Shown here piece by piece: positions 17,927-26,837 of a DNA stretch of 60,753 bases; within the stretch, counting starts at the first letter, position 1, and each line of letters starts with the position of its first letter. The position numbers and the translations under genes are program-made. This DNA comes from an uncultured delta proteobacterium (GTDB lineage Bacteria > Desulfobacterota > WTBG01 > CAIYCZ01 > CAIRTM01), in contig CAIRTM010000028.1 in assembly GCA_903881505.1 (NCBI GenBank), forward strand, positions 1 through 60,753. The letters are read 5' to 3'. The notes beneath the pieces were generated by a model. It saw only the letters and a list, made by a program, of their open reading frames with translations. It searched no databases and was not told where the DNA came from.

Positions 17927-18289
17927 TTATACCTCTGCGCCGCTCTGCCCCGGGGCGCCCTCCGCCCGAATACTCTGCTCAATAAACTCGGCGAGCTTGT
18001 TGTGATGCCTGTCCAGAATATCGGTAAACTCTATGCCCATGCCGGCGGAGGTGGCATTGGAGACTGATTTGGTCCAGACAACGCGGGCATTGATGGTCAT
18101 GCGCTCGGGATCGCCGGGCAGCTTGATATCAAATGCAATCGAGGTATCAACAGGATGGGGCTCATCGGTCGAAATAAACGCCCCGGTGCCGCTCAGGTTG
18201 GTTATACAGGAAAGCGGGCTGAGGTCGGGATTGGCGTCCAGGATACGCAGGCTGGTCTGTATACGCCCTTTTTGCCTTCGTTCTTCCAT
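17927..18289 (-). CDS. PilZ-domain protein (c-di-GMP receptor)
   Basis: 120 aa from ATG 18289, preceded by a strong GGAGG seven bases upstream; the longer frame to 18334 is not needed. It consists of a single PilZ domain: the N-terminal RRQKGR stretch corresponds to RxxxR, and NLSGTGAFI to the D/NxSxxG motif, both used to bind cyclic di-GMP. It ends GMGIEFTDILDRHHNKLAEF. It probably relays c-di-GMP to an unknown partner. A clear promoter lies upstream. The solute-binding gene follows on the same strand after a 68-base gap. Confidence 0.85.
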   Translation of the reverse strand: MEERRQKGRIQTSLRILDANPDLSPLSCITNLSGTGAFISTDEPHPVDTSIAFDIKLPGDPERMTINARVVWTKSVSNATSAGMGIEFTDILDRHHNKLAEFIEQSIRAEGAPGQSGAEV

Positions 18290-18400
18290 GGAAAACCTCC
18301 GCTTTACACACTGCCGCATGCAGACGGCAGCCAAGGGTTGGTAAAGGAAAGAGTGTTCCGCTTTTGTTATAATACAACAAAACCCTCTAGTAATATGCGC

Positions 18401-18429
18401 ACTCTATTAAAAATAATGTACTGCGTCAA
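18401..18429 (-). promoter_or_regulatory. Sigma70-type promoter for the PilZ gene
   Basis: Minus strand TTGACG (18429-18424), 17-base spacer, TAGAGT (18406-18401), about 110 bases before the PilZ start at 18289. Confidence 0.5.
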
Positions 18430-18515
18430 TACCTAAATACGCCTGTATACAAATGGTTAAAGCCGCAGTTGAACACTCAAGGGGCATGGGGGTTACGCAA
18501 GGATCGGGGAAAGCC

Positions 18516-18968
18516 TCAGGGCGGGGAAACGGACTCGCCGCCGATGAGCCCTGAAATCAGGGCGACATAGGCATAATCGAGCAGCCGCTGCTTAGAGACA
18601 GGGTCTATGAGCAGCAGCCGGCTGCCAGCGCGCTGAAAGCCGGACAGGGTTTTGCGGCGCCGCACCCAGGTAAGCTCCGTGATAACGCTTACCGGTGGCT
18701 GCTGAGGGGCAATATCGATTTTCAGCAGCACCGTCTGGCCGCCGTACATTTTTACAGGCGCGTCAATTTCAAGGCCGAGACCCTGTGCGCATATATCGAC
18801 GAGCCTGCAGCGCGCGGCCGCTTCTTCGACGCTGAAAAGGCACTGCGCGGGCAGCGCAAGGGGAAAGCGCAGGAAATTACGATGTTTGTCGGGGCGGTTG
18901 ACAATGACGCCCTGCATGTGTGCGTAGTCCATGGCCGGTACCAGCGGTTTGGCTGCTGCGCCGGGCAT
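18516..18968 (-). CDS. Second PilZ-like protein
   Basis: Up to 150 aa. It carries HRNFLRFPLALPAQC, which fits the RxxxR region, and LVDICAQGLGLEIDAPV, matching the DxSxxG turn with Cys in place of Ser. The rest has the beta-barrel spacing (VLLKIDI, VITELTWVRRR, RLLLIDP). The C-terminal helix YAYVALISGLIGG resembles other PilZ proteins. The change in the second motif may weaken c-di-GMP binding. The start is uncertain: ATG 18968, 18932 or 18917 are all possible and none has a strong ribosome site. It has its own promoter, so it is likely not in one operon with the other PilZ gene. Confidence 0.7.
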   Translation of the reverse strand: MPGAAAKPLVPAMDYAHMQGVIVNRPDKHRNFLRFPLALPAQCLFSVEEAAARCRLVDICAQGLGLEIDAPVKMYGGQTVLLKIDIAPQQPPVSVITELTWVRRRKTLSGFQRAGSRLLLIDPVSKQRLLDYAYVALISGLIGGESVSPP

Positions 18969-19059
18969 GCCCGGCGGACATGATGTTTTCTAGCCGTTCT
19001 TCCTGAACAGACAGTGCATGCGAATCATCCCGTGGGAAGTATCGGACGTACCTGTATAT

Positions 19060-19087
19060 AGTATAAGGGAAAATCCGCGAAGTTCAA
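19060..19087 (-). promoter_or_regulatory. Sigma70-type promoter for the second PilZ-like gene
   Basis: Minus strand TTGAAC (19087-19082), 16-base spacer, TATACT (19065-19060), about 90 bases before the gene start. The remaining gap up to smpB (about 19088-19187) shows nothing else; no tmRNA is present. Confidence 0.5.
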
Positions 19088-19187
19088 CGCAAACCGTGGA
19101 GAAGCAGGGGGGGGCAGGTGGCCCTCATGGGCGAGTTGGACGCGGCGTACAGCGCACCGCAGGCCCGCAGGGGGCGGCAGCGGACGG

Positions 19188-19646
19188 CTACCGGCGGTTT
19201 TTCATAGTTCTCTCCGCGTCCCGCTTCTGATCGCGCTCGCGGATGCTGTCACGCTTGTCGTGCAGCTTTTTGCCCTTTACCAGCGCGATCAGCACCTTGA
19301 CCTTGCCTTTTTCATTAAAATACATCTTCAGCGGCACGAACGACTGGCCCCGCTCGCGCATCTTGCCGTAGAGTTTTTTGATCTCGGCGCGGTGCAGCAG
19401 CAGCTTGCGCCGGCGCAGCGGCTCGTGGTTGAATCGGTTGGCATGGGTATACGGGCTGATGTGGGCATTAACCAGAAAAATCTCGGTGCCGTCGATGCGG
19501 GCGTAGCTGTCCTTGAGGTTCACCGCGCCCTGGCGGCAGGACTTGACTTCGCTGCCCTGCAGTTCGATGCCGGCCTCATAAGTGTCGAGGATTTCGTACT
19601 CGTGCCGGGCTTTTTTGTTCTGGGCGATCTGTTTTGATTCAGCCAT
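19188..19646 (-). CDS. smpB: SsrA-binding protein SmpB
   Basis: 152 aa. Recognised by NKKARHEYEILDTYEAGIELQGSEVKS, LKDSYARI, NAHISPYTHANRFNHEPLRRRKLLLH and a basic C-terminal tail (KKLHDKRDSIRERDQKRDAERT). SmpB binds tmRNA and brings it to stalled ribosomes for trans-translation. The length is normal. The tmRNA gene itself is not in the flanking sequence. It is on the same strand as purC, whose end lies 87 bases upstream. Confidence 0.96.
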   Translation of the reverse strand: MAESKQIAQNKKARHEYEILDTYEAGIELQGSEVKSCRQGAVNLKDSYARIDGTEIFLVNAHISPYTHANRFNHEPLRRRKLLLHRAEIKKLYGKMRERGQSFVPLKMYFNEKGKVKVLIALVKGKKLHDKRDSIRERDQKRDAERTMKNRR

Positions 19647-19733
19647 GGCTGCCTTGTGTCCTGATGCTATGCATCCACCGCAATGACGAATGGCGCGCGC
19701 AGAGGCCGCAGATCGGTATCTTTCAACCGCCGG

Positions 19734-20627
19734 TCAGAACTTATTCCCGGTCAGACGCTCATACGCCTCGATATACTTGGCCGCTGTTTTGGCGATGATA
19801 TCGGCCGGCAGCGTCGGCGCGGGCGGCTTCTTGTCCCAGTCGAGCGTAGTGAGGTAATCGCGCACGAACTGCTTGTCGAAACTTTTCTGGCCGCGGCCGG
19901 GCGCATAGTCGTCCCGGGGCCAGAAACGCGACGAATCGGGCGTGAGCACCTCGTCAATGAGAATGATCTGCCCGCCGCAGACGCCGAACTCGAGCTTGGT
20001 GTCGGCGATGATGATGCCGCGCGCCAGGGCAATGTCGCGCGCGCGCCTGTAGATGGCAACCGTCAAATCGCGAATGCGCGTTCCCGTATCGGCCCCCACG
20101 ACGCGGCACATCTGCTCAAAGCTGATGTTCTCATCATGCACTCCGGCCTCGGCCTTGGTCGAGGGCGTAAACAGCGGCTCGGGGAAGGCCTCGGATTCGC
20201 GCAGGCCGGCCGGCAGCGCAATGCCGCAGACCGCGCCGTTTTTTTTATAATCGCTCCAGCCCGAACCGGTAATATAGCCGCGCACGATGCACTCGGCCAT
20301 GACCGGTTTGGCCTTTTTAACCAGCATGCTGCGGCCTGCGAGCACATCGCTGTAGGGCCGGCATGCGGCGGGATATTCGTTGACGTCGCAGGTTATAAGG
20401 TGATTGGGCACGATGTCGCGCAGCTGCCCGAGCCAGAACTCGGTCATGCGGGTCAGCACGCGCCCTTTCTCGGGAATGCCCTCGTTCATGACCACGTCGA
20501 AGGCTGAAAGGCGGTCGGTTGAAACCATGAGCAGGCTGTCGCCCATGTCGTAGATATCGCGCACCTTGCCCCGGTTGACAAGCTTCAGGTCATTAAAATC
20601 GGTTGTAAGGACGATAGCGGGCTGCAT
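19734..20627 (-). CDS. purC: Phosphoribosylaminoimidazole-succinocarboxamide synthase
   Basis: 297 aa from ATG 20627, with AAGGAG nine bases upstream; the longer frame to 20744 crosses the promoter. Recognised by [77 protein letters not shown] and the catalytic DTKLEFG, then [13 protein letters not shown]. It ligates aspartate to CAIR in the sixth dedicated step of purine synthesis. It is the longer SAICAR synthetase type (about 300 aa). No other purine gene is adjacent. Confidence 0.95.
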   Translation of the reverse strand: MQPAIVLTTDFNDLKLVNRGKVRDIYDMGDSLLMVSTDRLSAFDVVMNEGIPEKGRVLTRMTEFWLGQLRDIVPNHLITCDVNEYPAACRPYSDVLAGRSMLVKKAKPVMAECIVRGYITGSGWSDYKKNGAVCGIALPAGLRESEAFPEPLFTPSTKAEAGVHDENISFEQMCRVVGADTGTRIRDLTVAIYRRARDIALARGIIIADTKLEFGVCGGQIILIDEVLTPDSSRFWPRDDYAPGRGQKSFDKQFVRDYLTTLDWDKKPPAPTLPADIIAKTAAKYIEAYERLTGNKF

Positions 20628-20696
20628 GGGTGTGCTCCTTTCTGGTCGGTTTCGGATGCCGGACGTCGTGGCAGCGCCGTTTTCAGGCCGCGCACC

Positions 20697-20725
20697 ACAA
20701 TAATGGAAGCGCGTAAAAATTGCAA
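20697..20725 (-). promoter_or_regulatory. Sigma70-type promoter for purC
   Basis: Minus strand TTGCAA (20725-20720), 17-base spacer, TATTGT (20702-20697), about 70 bases before purC. No obvious PurR-type operator was seen. Confidence 0.5.
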
Positions 20726-20740
20726 CAAAAAGCAGCCGCG

Positions 20741-20764
20741 GCATCCGGCCTGGCGCCCGGATGC
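20741..20764 (-). terminator. Possible terminator after the small membrane protein gene
   Basis: GCATCCGG and CCGGATGC pair around an eight-base loop; on the minus strand a T-run (TTTTTG) follows nine bases later. It lies about 90 bases beyond the stop of the gene ending at 20854 and just before the purC promoter. Confidence 0.35.
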
Positions 20765-20853
20765 CTGTGCCCCTTTTGCCTTGGACACCACCGCGTTTTT
20801 ATATTATTGTCACGTACGACTCGGCCTGCCGTGCGCGGTCAAGGCAGGCGGGA

Positions 20854-21228
20854 TTATTTCACGGGGAACGCGTAGATGCCCCAGAGGAAAGCTATGAAAT
20901 CAATAAACCAGGCGATCTCGACCGCGGTTACAAGCCGGTGATAGGCCGGGCGCGCGCCTTTGGCGCGAACGACCAGCGCGGCGGCGAACAGCAGCCATAC
21001 GCAGAAGCCGAAGGCGATCGCGAACATGATCATGCTGTTGGTGCCGCCAACATCCATCTTTAAAAATTCAACGCCTGCAAGCGGCAGCATGCTGGTAAGA
21101 AAATCAAGCGTTACGGCGCACAGCATGATCACCACCGATCGCAGCGAACCGTCCTCACGGAAGGACCGGGCGGCGCCGTACAGGAACACGCAATAGGCAA
21201 TGGTGTAGAAAATTTCATTGATGGACAT
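20854..21228 (-). CDS. Four-span membrane protein, function unknown
   Basis: 124 aa, almost entirely four hydrophobic segments (IFYTIAYCVFLYGA; VVIMLCAVTLDFLTSMLPL; SMIMFAIAFGFCVWLLFAAALVV; VTAVEIAWFIDFIAFLWGIYAF). GGAGG sits seven bases before the ATG, so the start is firm. I do not recognise the family. A HGTNSMIMFA-like stretch between spans (GGTNSMIMF) suggests a conserved small-protein family rather than noise. It is divergent from the radical SAM gene at 21298. Confidence 0.7.
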   Translation of the reverse strand: MSINEIFYTIAYCVFLYGAARSFREDGSLRSVVIMLCAVTLDFLTSMLPLAGVEFLKMDVGGTNSMIMFAIAFGFCVWLLFAAALVVRAKGARPAYHRLVTAVEIAWFIDFIAFLWGIYAFPVK

Positions 21229-21297
21229 GGCTGACCTCCTTCGACACGCGCGGGCTTTCTATGCCGCAGAGTATGCACAAAAAACGATACGAAAGCA

Positions 21298-22227
21298 ATG
21301 CCGACCCCGATTGGCATCCGTATGCACTGGACACTGAGCCTTGCCGGTTTCTTCCTCCGCTCAAACATACTGGGCTGCGGGCTGCCGCTGCTGGCGAGCT
21401 TCAAGCTCACCCATGCCTGCAACCTCGCCTGCCGCGCCTGCCCGTTTCACCGGCTGACTGGCGGCCCCGCGGCGGCCATGGACTGGGATACCGCCACAGG
21501 CTGCCTTGATGAAATCAGGCGGCGGGGCTGCCGGATCGTCATCTTTGAAGGGGGCGAGCCCCTCATGTGGCGCGACGGCAGGCGCACCATCCATGACATC
21601 ATCCGGTACGCCCGGGAGCGCTTCCTGCGTGTGGCAGTCACCACCAACGGCACCCTGGGACTGGACGTTCCCGCCCATGTCGTCTGGGTAAGCATCGACG
21701 GCCTCCCCGCAACCCACGACCGGTTGCGCAGCGGCTCGTTCGAGCGCATCCGGCGCAACCTGCTGTGCACCCGCCACCCGAAGGTACTGGCGCACCACAC
21801 GGTCAACCGCGAGAACTGCGGCGATCTCAAAGACCTGATGGCTCTTCTGGCGGGTATGCCTGCCGTGCGCGGCCTGACCCTGCAGTTCTTCTATCCTTAC
21901 GGCCGGGGCGAGGAAGACCTGGCGCTGTCGACCGGACAGCGGCGCGAAAGCATTGAAACCGCCATCGCGCTCAAGCAGCGCGGTTACCCGATCCTGAACT
22001 CAACGGCTGTGCTGCGCGCCATGATCGACAACACCTGGACATGCCCGGAACAGATCCTGATCAACGTTGATCCCGACGGCACGATCACGCAGGGCTGCTA
22101 TGCCAAAAACCGCGGCGCCGTGAGATGTGCAGCCTGCGGGTTTACGCCGGTGGCCGAGGCCGCGGCAGCCCTGCGGCTCAATCCGGGCGCGCTGCGCACG
22201 GGCTGGAAAACGTTCATCAGCACATGA
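21298..22227 (+). CDS. Radical SAM protein
   Basis: 309 aa. The cluster motif KLTHACNLACRACPF gives CxxxCxxC, followed by IVIFEGGEPLMWRDG (the GGE motif that holds SAM), TTNGTLGL and VWVSIDGLPATHDRLR, all typical of radical SAM TIM barrels. Near the C-terminus CPEQILINVDPDGTITQGCYAKNR and CAACG add cysteines that could hold an auxiliary cluster. The product is unknown. The start is not firm: no ribosome site precedes 21298, and ATG 21322 is an alternative. A glutaredoxin-like gene and a lipoprotein gene follow on the same strand. Confidence 0.8.
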   Translation: MPTPIGIRMHWTLSLAGFFLRSNILGCGLPLLASFKLTHACNLACRACPFHRLTGGPAAAMDWDTATGCLDEIRRRGCRIVIFEGGEPLMWRDGRRTIHDIIRYARERFLRVAVTTNGTLGLDVPAHVVWVSIDGLPATHDRLRSGSFERIRRNLLCTRHPKVLAHHTVNRENCGDLKDLMALLAGMPAVRGLTLQFFYPYGRGEEDLALSTGQRRESIETAIALKQRGYPILNSTAVLRAMIDNTWTCPEQILINVDPDGTITQGCYAKNRGAVRCAACGFTPVAEAAAALRLNPGALRTGWKTFIST

Positions 22228-22366
22228 GGCGCATGCCTGCGGCCGGCCGGCGTTTTCCTGTTTGAAATTGACATTTCCTGCGAAACACCATACGTTATTG
22301 CCGCATTGTGCCTGGCGGGTGCGAACGGATCGGATTCGACAACCGCGCACAACAGAGAAAAAACAC

Positions 22367-22732
22367 ATGAAAAAAATACTTTTCCTGATTGCAATGTGTG
22401 CCGCCGGCTACTATGCCTGGCAGGCTCTGTCGCGCACGAATGCCAGCGGCCTTGAACCGCTTTATGATGAGCCCTATGTCGTGGTCTACGGCAGGGACCG
22501 CTGCGTCCTGACGCAAAAATGCCTCCAAAGCCTGCGCGCTGAAGGCATCGATGCTGTATACCAAATCATCGACGAACGCGAAGCCGCCGATGAACTGCAC
22601 GAGCGCATGCAGGAGGCCGGGCTGAACACGCGCAGCTACGGACTCCCGGTTGTCGACGTCAACGGCCGCATATTCATACGGCCGGCGCTTGCTGCGATCC
22701 TGGAAGCCTACAACGATTATCAGGAGCAGTGA
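22367..22732 (+). CDS. Glutaredoxin-like thiol protein with N-terminal anchor
   Basis: 121 aa from ATG 22367 (MKKILFLIAMCAAGYYAWQ), a short signal anchor. The rest has a thioredoxin/glutaredoxin outline: VVVYGRDRCVLTQKCLQSL, where CxxxxxC replaces the usual CxxC, AVYQIIDEREAADEL, and GLPVVDVNGRIFIRP with the cis-proline position. The unusual cysteine spacing makes classic redox activity uncertain. The longer frame from 22127 overlaps the radical SAM gene and is not coding. Confidence 0.7.
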   Translation: MKKILFLIAMCAAGYYAWQALSRTNASGLEPLYDEPYVVVYGRDRCVLTQKCLQSLRAEGIDAVYQIIDEREAADELHERMQEAGLNTRSYGLPVVDVNGRIFIRPALAAILEAYNDYQEQ

Positions 22733-22856
22733 CCTGCGGCCGGGCCCGTCAAGCTCTCCGTGCGGCAACGTTTTCCGGACTGCATCGGATTCAATAATCA
22801 GACCGGCTGCATGCGCAATGCGCGGGCGCACGAGCGGCCGCGATGAAGGTACAATA

Positions 22857-24134
22857 ATGCCCTGGCCTGTTGTGCTCAACGCAACCCCTATCGGGATAAC
22901 CAGAACCAATCATCTGCTTGCGGTCTGTCTGCTGCCGCTCTTTGTGAGCTGCGCTGCGCCCGGGGCACGCGTGCATGGCACCGGCATCCTGCCCGGGACC
23001 CCTGCCCCTGCACGCTTTGCCGTTCACGGGCATGAAATCATCGACACTGCCGCGAACAAAGCGCTTTTTTTCAAGGGCATGGGCTACTCGCCTTTTATGC
23101 CGGGCGAGAGCCCGCTGCGGGGCGACCACCCGGCCAATGACGGACGCTACGCAGAGCATCTCGGCCTGATGCGGGACATGGGCGTTACCTATCTGCACGT
23201 GTTCCCGATGAAAATGCCGCCGAAATTCTTCGAGGCACTGGACGGGACGGATATGCTCTACGGACAGGATATTTTCGTCTGGGCCTATGAAGAGGACTTC
23301 CTCAATGAGGCGTTTATCGCCAAAACCATCGAGGACATCAAGGCGGCCATCGACCACACCTATGCGGTCGGCAGGCCGGACCGGCTCGTGCTGTTTTCCA
23401 TCGGCGATGAACTGCAGCCCGATTCGGTCGTGCGCACCGACAGGCGCCACCCGCAGGTGCGCAGTTTTACCGGCAGGCACATCTCGGTTGCAGACCGCAC
23501 ACCCACCGAAATCGCCCTTGCCCGGCTGATCGATGCGGCCATGGACTATGAGCTTACCCGCTACGGAAAGCGCCACCTCTACTGCCACACCAGCTGGACC
23601 CATATCGGCCCCCTTGCAAACCGGCCCGATCTTGAAGTGCCGGCCGAAAGCGCCGTCAACCCCGATCTGGGCGATCTTGTGTGCCTGAACGTCTACACCT
23701 ACGCTCGCGGCGTGCGCACCTCTGCGCCCGGCTCCGTTACCGGCACGAGCTATCAGGGCTATATTGAAGAGCTGGCGGCGCAGGCAGTAAAGCCCGTGTT
23801 TATCACCCAGGTCGGCCTGTCGACCTCGCCTTTCGAGCCCAAACCCTGGGCGCCCGGATTCGGCGGACACCGCGTTGAGGACGTGCCGCAGGCCTTTGCG
23901 GGCGTATGGCGCGACGTGCGCACCGCACAGGGCCGCGAAAAGATCTGCGGGCTTTCTTTTTTCGAACTCAATGACGAATGGTGGAAAAGCGGCGAGGATG
24001 CCGTCGATTCAACCCGCCACAACGCAGAAGACCCGGAGGAGTGGTTCGGGATTTTTGAAATCGGCCCGGACAGGCGGCTTGTGCCCAAGGGAAGAATCCC
24101 GGCTGTCATCGGGGATTTGTTCCGGCACAACTGA
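22857..24134 (+). CDS. Lipoprotein with glycoside-hydrolase-like barrel
   Basis: 425 aa from ATG 22857 with GAAGGT upstream. A signal peptide ends in a lipobox (LLPLFVSC), so the protein is lipid-anchored. The mature part has the feel of a TIM-barrel hydrolase: FFKGMGYSPFMPGE, RYAEHLGLMRDMGVTYLHVFPM, LVLFSIGDELQPDSV (an Asp-Glu pair where such enzymes often keep the acid/base), VCLNVYTYARG, VKPVFITQVGLST and FFELNDEWWKSG (a second Glu near the end). I cannot name the substrate. The N-terminal residues TPIGIT are encoded by CCCTATCGGGAT, the core of the dispersed repeat family found elsewhere in the window. Confidence 0.65.
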   Translation: MPWPVVLNATPIGITRTNHLLAVCLLPLFVSCAAPGARVHGTGILPGTPAPARFAVHGHEIIDTAANKALFFKGMGYSPFMPGESPLRGDHPANDGRYAEHLGLMRDMGVTYLHVFPMKMPPKFFEALDGTDMLYGQDIFVWAYEEDFLNEAFIAKTIEDIKAAIDHTYAVGRPDRLVLFSIGDELQPDSVVRTDRRHPQVRSFTGRHISVADRTPTEIALARLIDAAMDYELTRYGKRHLYCHTSWTHIGPLANRPDLEVPAESAVNPDLGDLVCLNVYTYARGVRTSAPGSVTGTSYQGYIEELAAQAVKPVFITQVGLSTSPFEPKPWAPGFGGHRVEDVPQAFAGVWRDVRTAQGREKICGLSFFELNDEWWKSGEDAVDSTRHNAEDPEEWFGIFEIGPDRRLVPKGRIPAVIGDLFRHN

Positions 24135-24152
24135 CACACGGGAGGCCCCCGC

Positions 24153-24449
24153 ATGCATTTTATAATCACCGGCCGGGACGGCAGCGATCCCGGAGCGCTT
24201 ACCAGAAGAATGAAGGCACGCGAAGAGCACATGCGCGGCGTTGACGAGCTGGTCCGGGAAAAACGCCTGCTCTATGCCGCTGCCATGCTTGATGAGGCGG
24301 GCAGCATGATCGGTTCGACCATGATCGTTGATTTTGCATCGCGCGAAGAACTCGACCGGTATCTGAAGAAGGAGCCGTACGTGACGGGCGATGTGTGGCA
24401 GAGCATCGAGGTGGCGCCCTGCAGGATACCGCCCGCTTTTCTGACGTAG
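24153..24449 (+). CDS. YciI-like protein
   Basis: 98 aa with GGGAGG before the ATG. The layout MHFIITGRDG, RREEH-type segment MKAREEHMRGVDELVREKRLLYAAAMLDEAG and ending VTGDVWQSIEVAPCRI matches the YCII ferredoxin-like fold, in which a His-Asp pair is conserved. Function of this family is poorly known. It follows the lipoprotein gene after 18 bases, so the two may be cotranscribed. Confidence 0.8.
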   Translation: MHFIITGRDGSDPGALTRRMKAREEHMRGVDELVREKRLLYAAAMLDEAGSMIGSTMIVDFASREELDRYLKKEPYVTGDVWQSIEVAPCRIPPAFLT

Positions 24450-24583
24450 CCCCGACGGAATACCGCGCGTCAGCACACTGCCGAAGAGGCTGGGCCGCAT
24501 TTACGGGCTTTAACGCCCCGCGCAGACATGCTAGTATGTACAGGCAGTTAAACCATCCCGGAGATTGAAAGGATGCAGCAGCC

Positions 24584-25495
24584 ATGACAGCCTGTTTTAA
24601 CTTTACAAAAAAATCCGGCCCCATTGCCAAGATCGGCGGCGTGCATGTGCCGGCCTTCATTCTTGACGCCGGCGAGCCGGTGCTGTTCGACCCGGGCGTA
24701 TCGGCCTTCGGCCCGCTGTACTTGGGGGAGCTTGCCGCCCGCTTCGGCGCGCGCGTGCGCGAAAGACTCCTGATGCTTCTGACCCATTCGCATTTCGACC
24801 ACTGCGGCGCTGCGCCGTACCTGCTGAGGGCCATTCCCGCCGCTCGCATCGGCTGCAGCCCGCATGCAGCCGACGTTTTACAGAAGGAAAAGGCCATCGA
24901 GTTGATCCGGCGCTTCAACGCCGAGTACGAAGAGCGCATGCAGGAAGAACTGCAGGGGCAGGACACCTCTTTTTCTGCCCTGCCGGTGAGCCTGCGCCTG
25001 CGCGAAGGCGGCACGGTCTCACTCGCCGGCGGAACGCTTCAGGTTTTTGAAACCCCGGGGCATACGAAAGACTGCCTGTCCTATCTATGGAGCGAGCGCG
25101 GCATACTGTTCGCGGGCGAGGCCGCGGGCGTATACACCGACGGTGAATTCCACAGCGTATTCCTGTCCGATTACACATCCTATATCGAGTCCATCCGCAA
25201 GATCATGACGATACAGCCGGAGGCACTGTGCGTGGCCCACGCGGGCGTGCTTTCAGGCTCAGCCGCGGTTGCACGGTATCTGCAGGCCTCGCTCGACGCG
25301 GCCGAAGCCTATCGCGAAAAACTTGAGCGCAGCCTTGCGCGCAACGGCGACGACGTTGAAAAGGTCGTCGAGGACATAACCCGCCAGGAGTGGGACAGCC
25401 AGAGCGACCCGGTCATCAACCGCAACCCGTTCATGACCAACCTGCGTGCTAAGCTACAGGCAATCCTGCGCCTGCGCGAACAGGAGAAAAGCTGA
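24584..25495 (+). CDS. MBL-fold metallohydrolase
   Basis: 303 aa. The metal motif THSHFDHCGAAPYLL gives HxHxDH; further ligands are in TPGHTKDCLSYLW and the Asp/Glu in LFAGEAAGVYTDG, with a final His in CVAHAGVLSG. The C-terminal 70 aa are helical. Such proteins hydrolyse thioesters, lactones or phosphodiesters; nothing nearby fixes the substrate. ATG 24584 is accepted because FNFTKKSGPIAKIGG is the natural first strand. Confidence 0.85.
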   Translation: MTACFNFTKKSGPIAKIGGVHVPAFILDAGEPVLFDPGVSAFGPLYLGELAARFGARVRERLLMLLTHSHFDHCGAAPYLLRAIPAARIGCSPHAADVLQKEKAIELIRRFNAEYEERMQEELQGQDTSFSALPVSLRLREGGTVSLAGGTLQVFETPGHTKDCLSYLWSERGILFAGEAAGVYTDGEFHSVFLSDYTSYIESIRKIMTIQPEALCVAHAGVLSGSAAVARYLQASLDAAEAYREKLERSLARNGDDVEKVVEDITRQEWDSQSDPVINRNPFMTNLRAKLQAILRLREQEKS

Positions 25496-25540
25496 GAACG
25501 GGCGTCATCGCCTGTCACCTGGGGTTTGAAAGGAGCCGCC

Positions 25541-26635
25541 ATGCACAAAGCGCACACGCCTCCGCCGATAATGCCCGCAGCGCGCAGAAAGCGCCGCAAA
25601 AAGCCCGGCACCTCCCCGGGCAGCCTGGTCTACACGGGGCACGCAGAGGCCGGCGAGGTCGCCCTTCAGCTGGTACAGTTTACCGAAAGCGCACTGCACG
25701 TCAGCAGCGCAACAGACGCAGCCGCCGTGCTCGGCAGGCTTGACGCATCCAGGGTGAACTGGATCGCTGTCCACGGGCTGCACGACACCGCCGTGATTGA
25801 AACGCTGGGAAGTCATTTCAGCATAGACCCGCTGGTCCTGGAGGACATTCTCAACACCGGGCACATGCCCAAGCTGGAGGACCATGACCGCTACCTGTTC
25901 CTGACTTTGAAGATGCTGAGCTTCAGCGAGGAGCGCACTGCCGTCGAGCAGGAGCACTTCAGCATGCTGCTGTGCGACGGCTGCCTGATAACCTTTCAGG
26001 AGAAACGCAGCGCCGTGTTCGACGTGATCCGCGAGATCCTCGGCAGCGGCACGGGCCGGTTGAGGAAACGAGGCGCCGATTACCTGTTTTACCGGCTGCT
26101 GGACACGATCGTCGACCACTATTACCTCGTGCTTGACAGAATCGAGGACAGCCTCGAGGCAATCGAGGAAGAGCTGCTCTGCGGGGACGCCACAAGCGTC
26201 TCGGAGAAGATACTTGCCGGCAAGAAGAACATGCTGGCCATGCGGCGCGCCGTTATGCCGCTGCGCGAATCAATGCGCCTGTTCAGCCAGCGCGACGTCC
26301 AGCTGATCACCGAGAGCACCTACGGGTTTTTCGATGACATTTGCGACCATCTCCTGCACCTGGAGCAGACTATCGAGCATTCCCGCGAGCTGTTCACGAA
26401 TATGATGGAGCTGCAGGTGGCGGTCAACGCCAACCGGCTCAACAACGTCATGAAGACTCTTACCATCTTCGCCTCGATCTTCATGCCGCTTACCTTCCTG
26501 GCGGGCATATACGGCATGAACTTCGATTTCATGCCGGAGCTTGGCTGGCGCTGGGGCTACCCGCTGACGCTCGGCCTCATGGCAGCCGTTGCCGTCGGCA
26601 TGCTGCTGTACATGCGCCGCCGCAAATGGCTGTAG
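25541..26635 (+). CDS. corA: CorA-family divalent cation transporter
   Basis: 364 aa from ATG 25541, with AGGAG six bases upstream. The cytoplasmic domain (HFSIDPLVLEDILNTGHMPKLEDHDRYLFLTLKML) and the long helices end in two C-terminal membrane spans containing the universal YGMNFDFMPE signature (GMN). CorA pentamers carry Mg2+ or Co2+ across the inner membrane. The N-terminus is strongly basic (PAARRKRRKKPG). The gene stands alone, and a dispersed repeat follows it. Confidence 0.94.
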   Translation: MHKAHTPPPIMPAARRKRRKKPGTSPGSLVYTGHAEAGEVALQLVQFTESALHVSSATDAAAVLGRLDASRVNWIAVHGLHDTAVIETLGSHFSIDPLVLEDILNTGHMPKLEDHDRYLFLTLKMLSFSEERTAVEQEHFSMLLCDGCLITFQEKRSAVFDVIREILGSGTGRLRKRGADYLFYRLLDTIVDHYYLVLDRIEDSLEAIEEELLCGDATSVSEKILAGKKNMLAMRRAVMPLRESMRLFSQRDVQLITESTYGFFDDICDHLLHLEQTIEHSRELFTNMMELQVAVNANRLNNVMKTLTIFASIFMPLTFLAGIYGMNFDFMPELGWRWGYPLTLGLMAAVAVGMLLYMRRRKWL

Positions 26636-26663
26636 CACGACCGCTGGAAAAAACCTCTTCTTA

Positions 26664-26734
26664 ATCCCTATCGGGATCGGGTTCGGGATCGAAAAATCAC
26701 AAAATGTCGATCGCGATACCGATAGCGATAACAA
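26664..26734. repeat. Dispersed hexamer-pattern repeat, copy 1
   Basis: CTATCGGGATCGGGTTCGGG followed by the complementary GATCGCGATACCGATAGCGA after a short AT-rich loop: an imperfect hairpin built from a degenerate ATCGGN unit. Related copies lie at 36843-36918, 41958-42034 and 43956-44044. The plus-strand frame through it gives MSIAIPIAITM, a by-product of the repeat. Confidence 0.7.
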
Positions 26735-26837
26735 TGTATATAAAGGTGTTTTCCACCCATGCGGCAAACGTAGCGTGGGTGCAGCGAAGCGAAACCCGCG
26801 GGATATATATCTTCATTATTGGTGGGGTGCACCCACA

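Noticed and set aside
18969-19187. Possible tmRNA gene next to smpB
   Set aside because: The gap is too short and shows neither the tRNA-like ends nor a tag frame.
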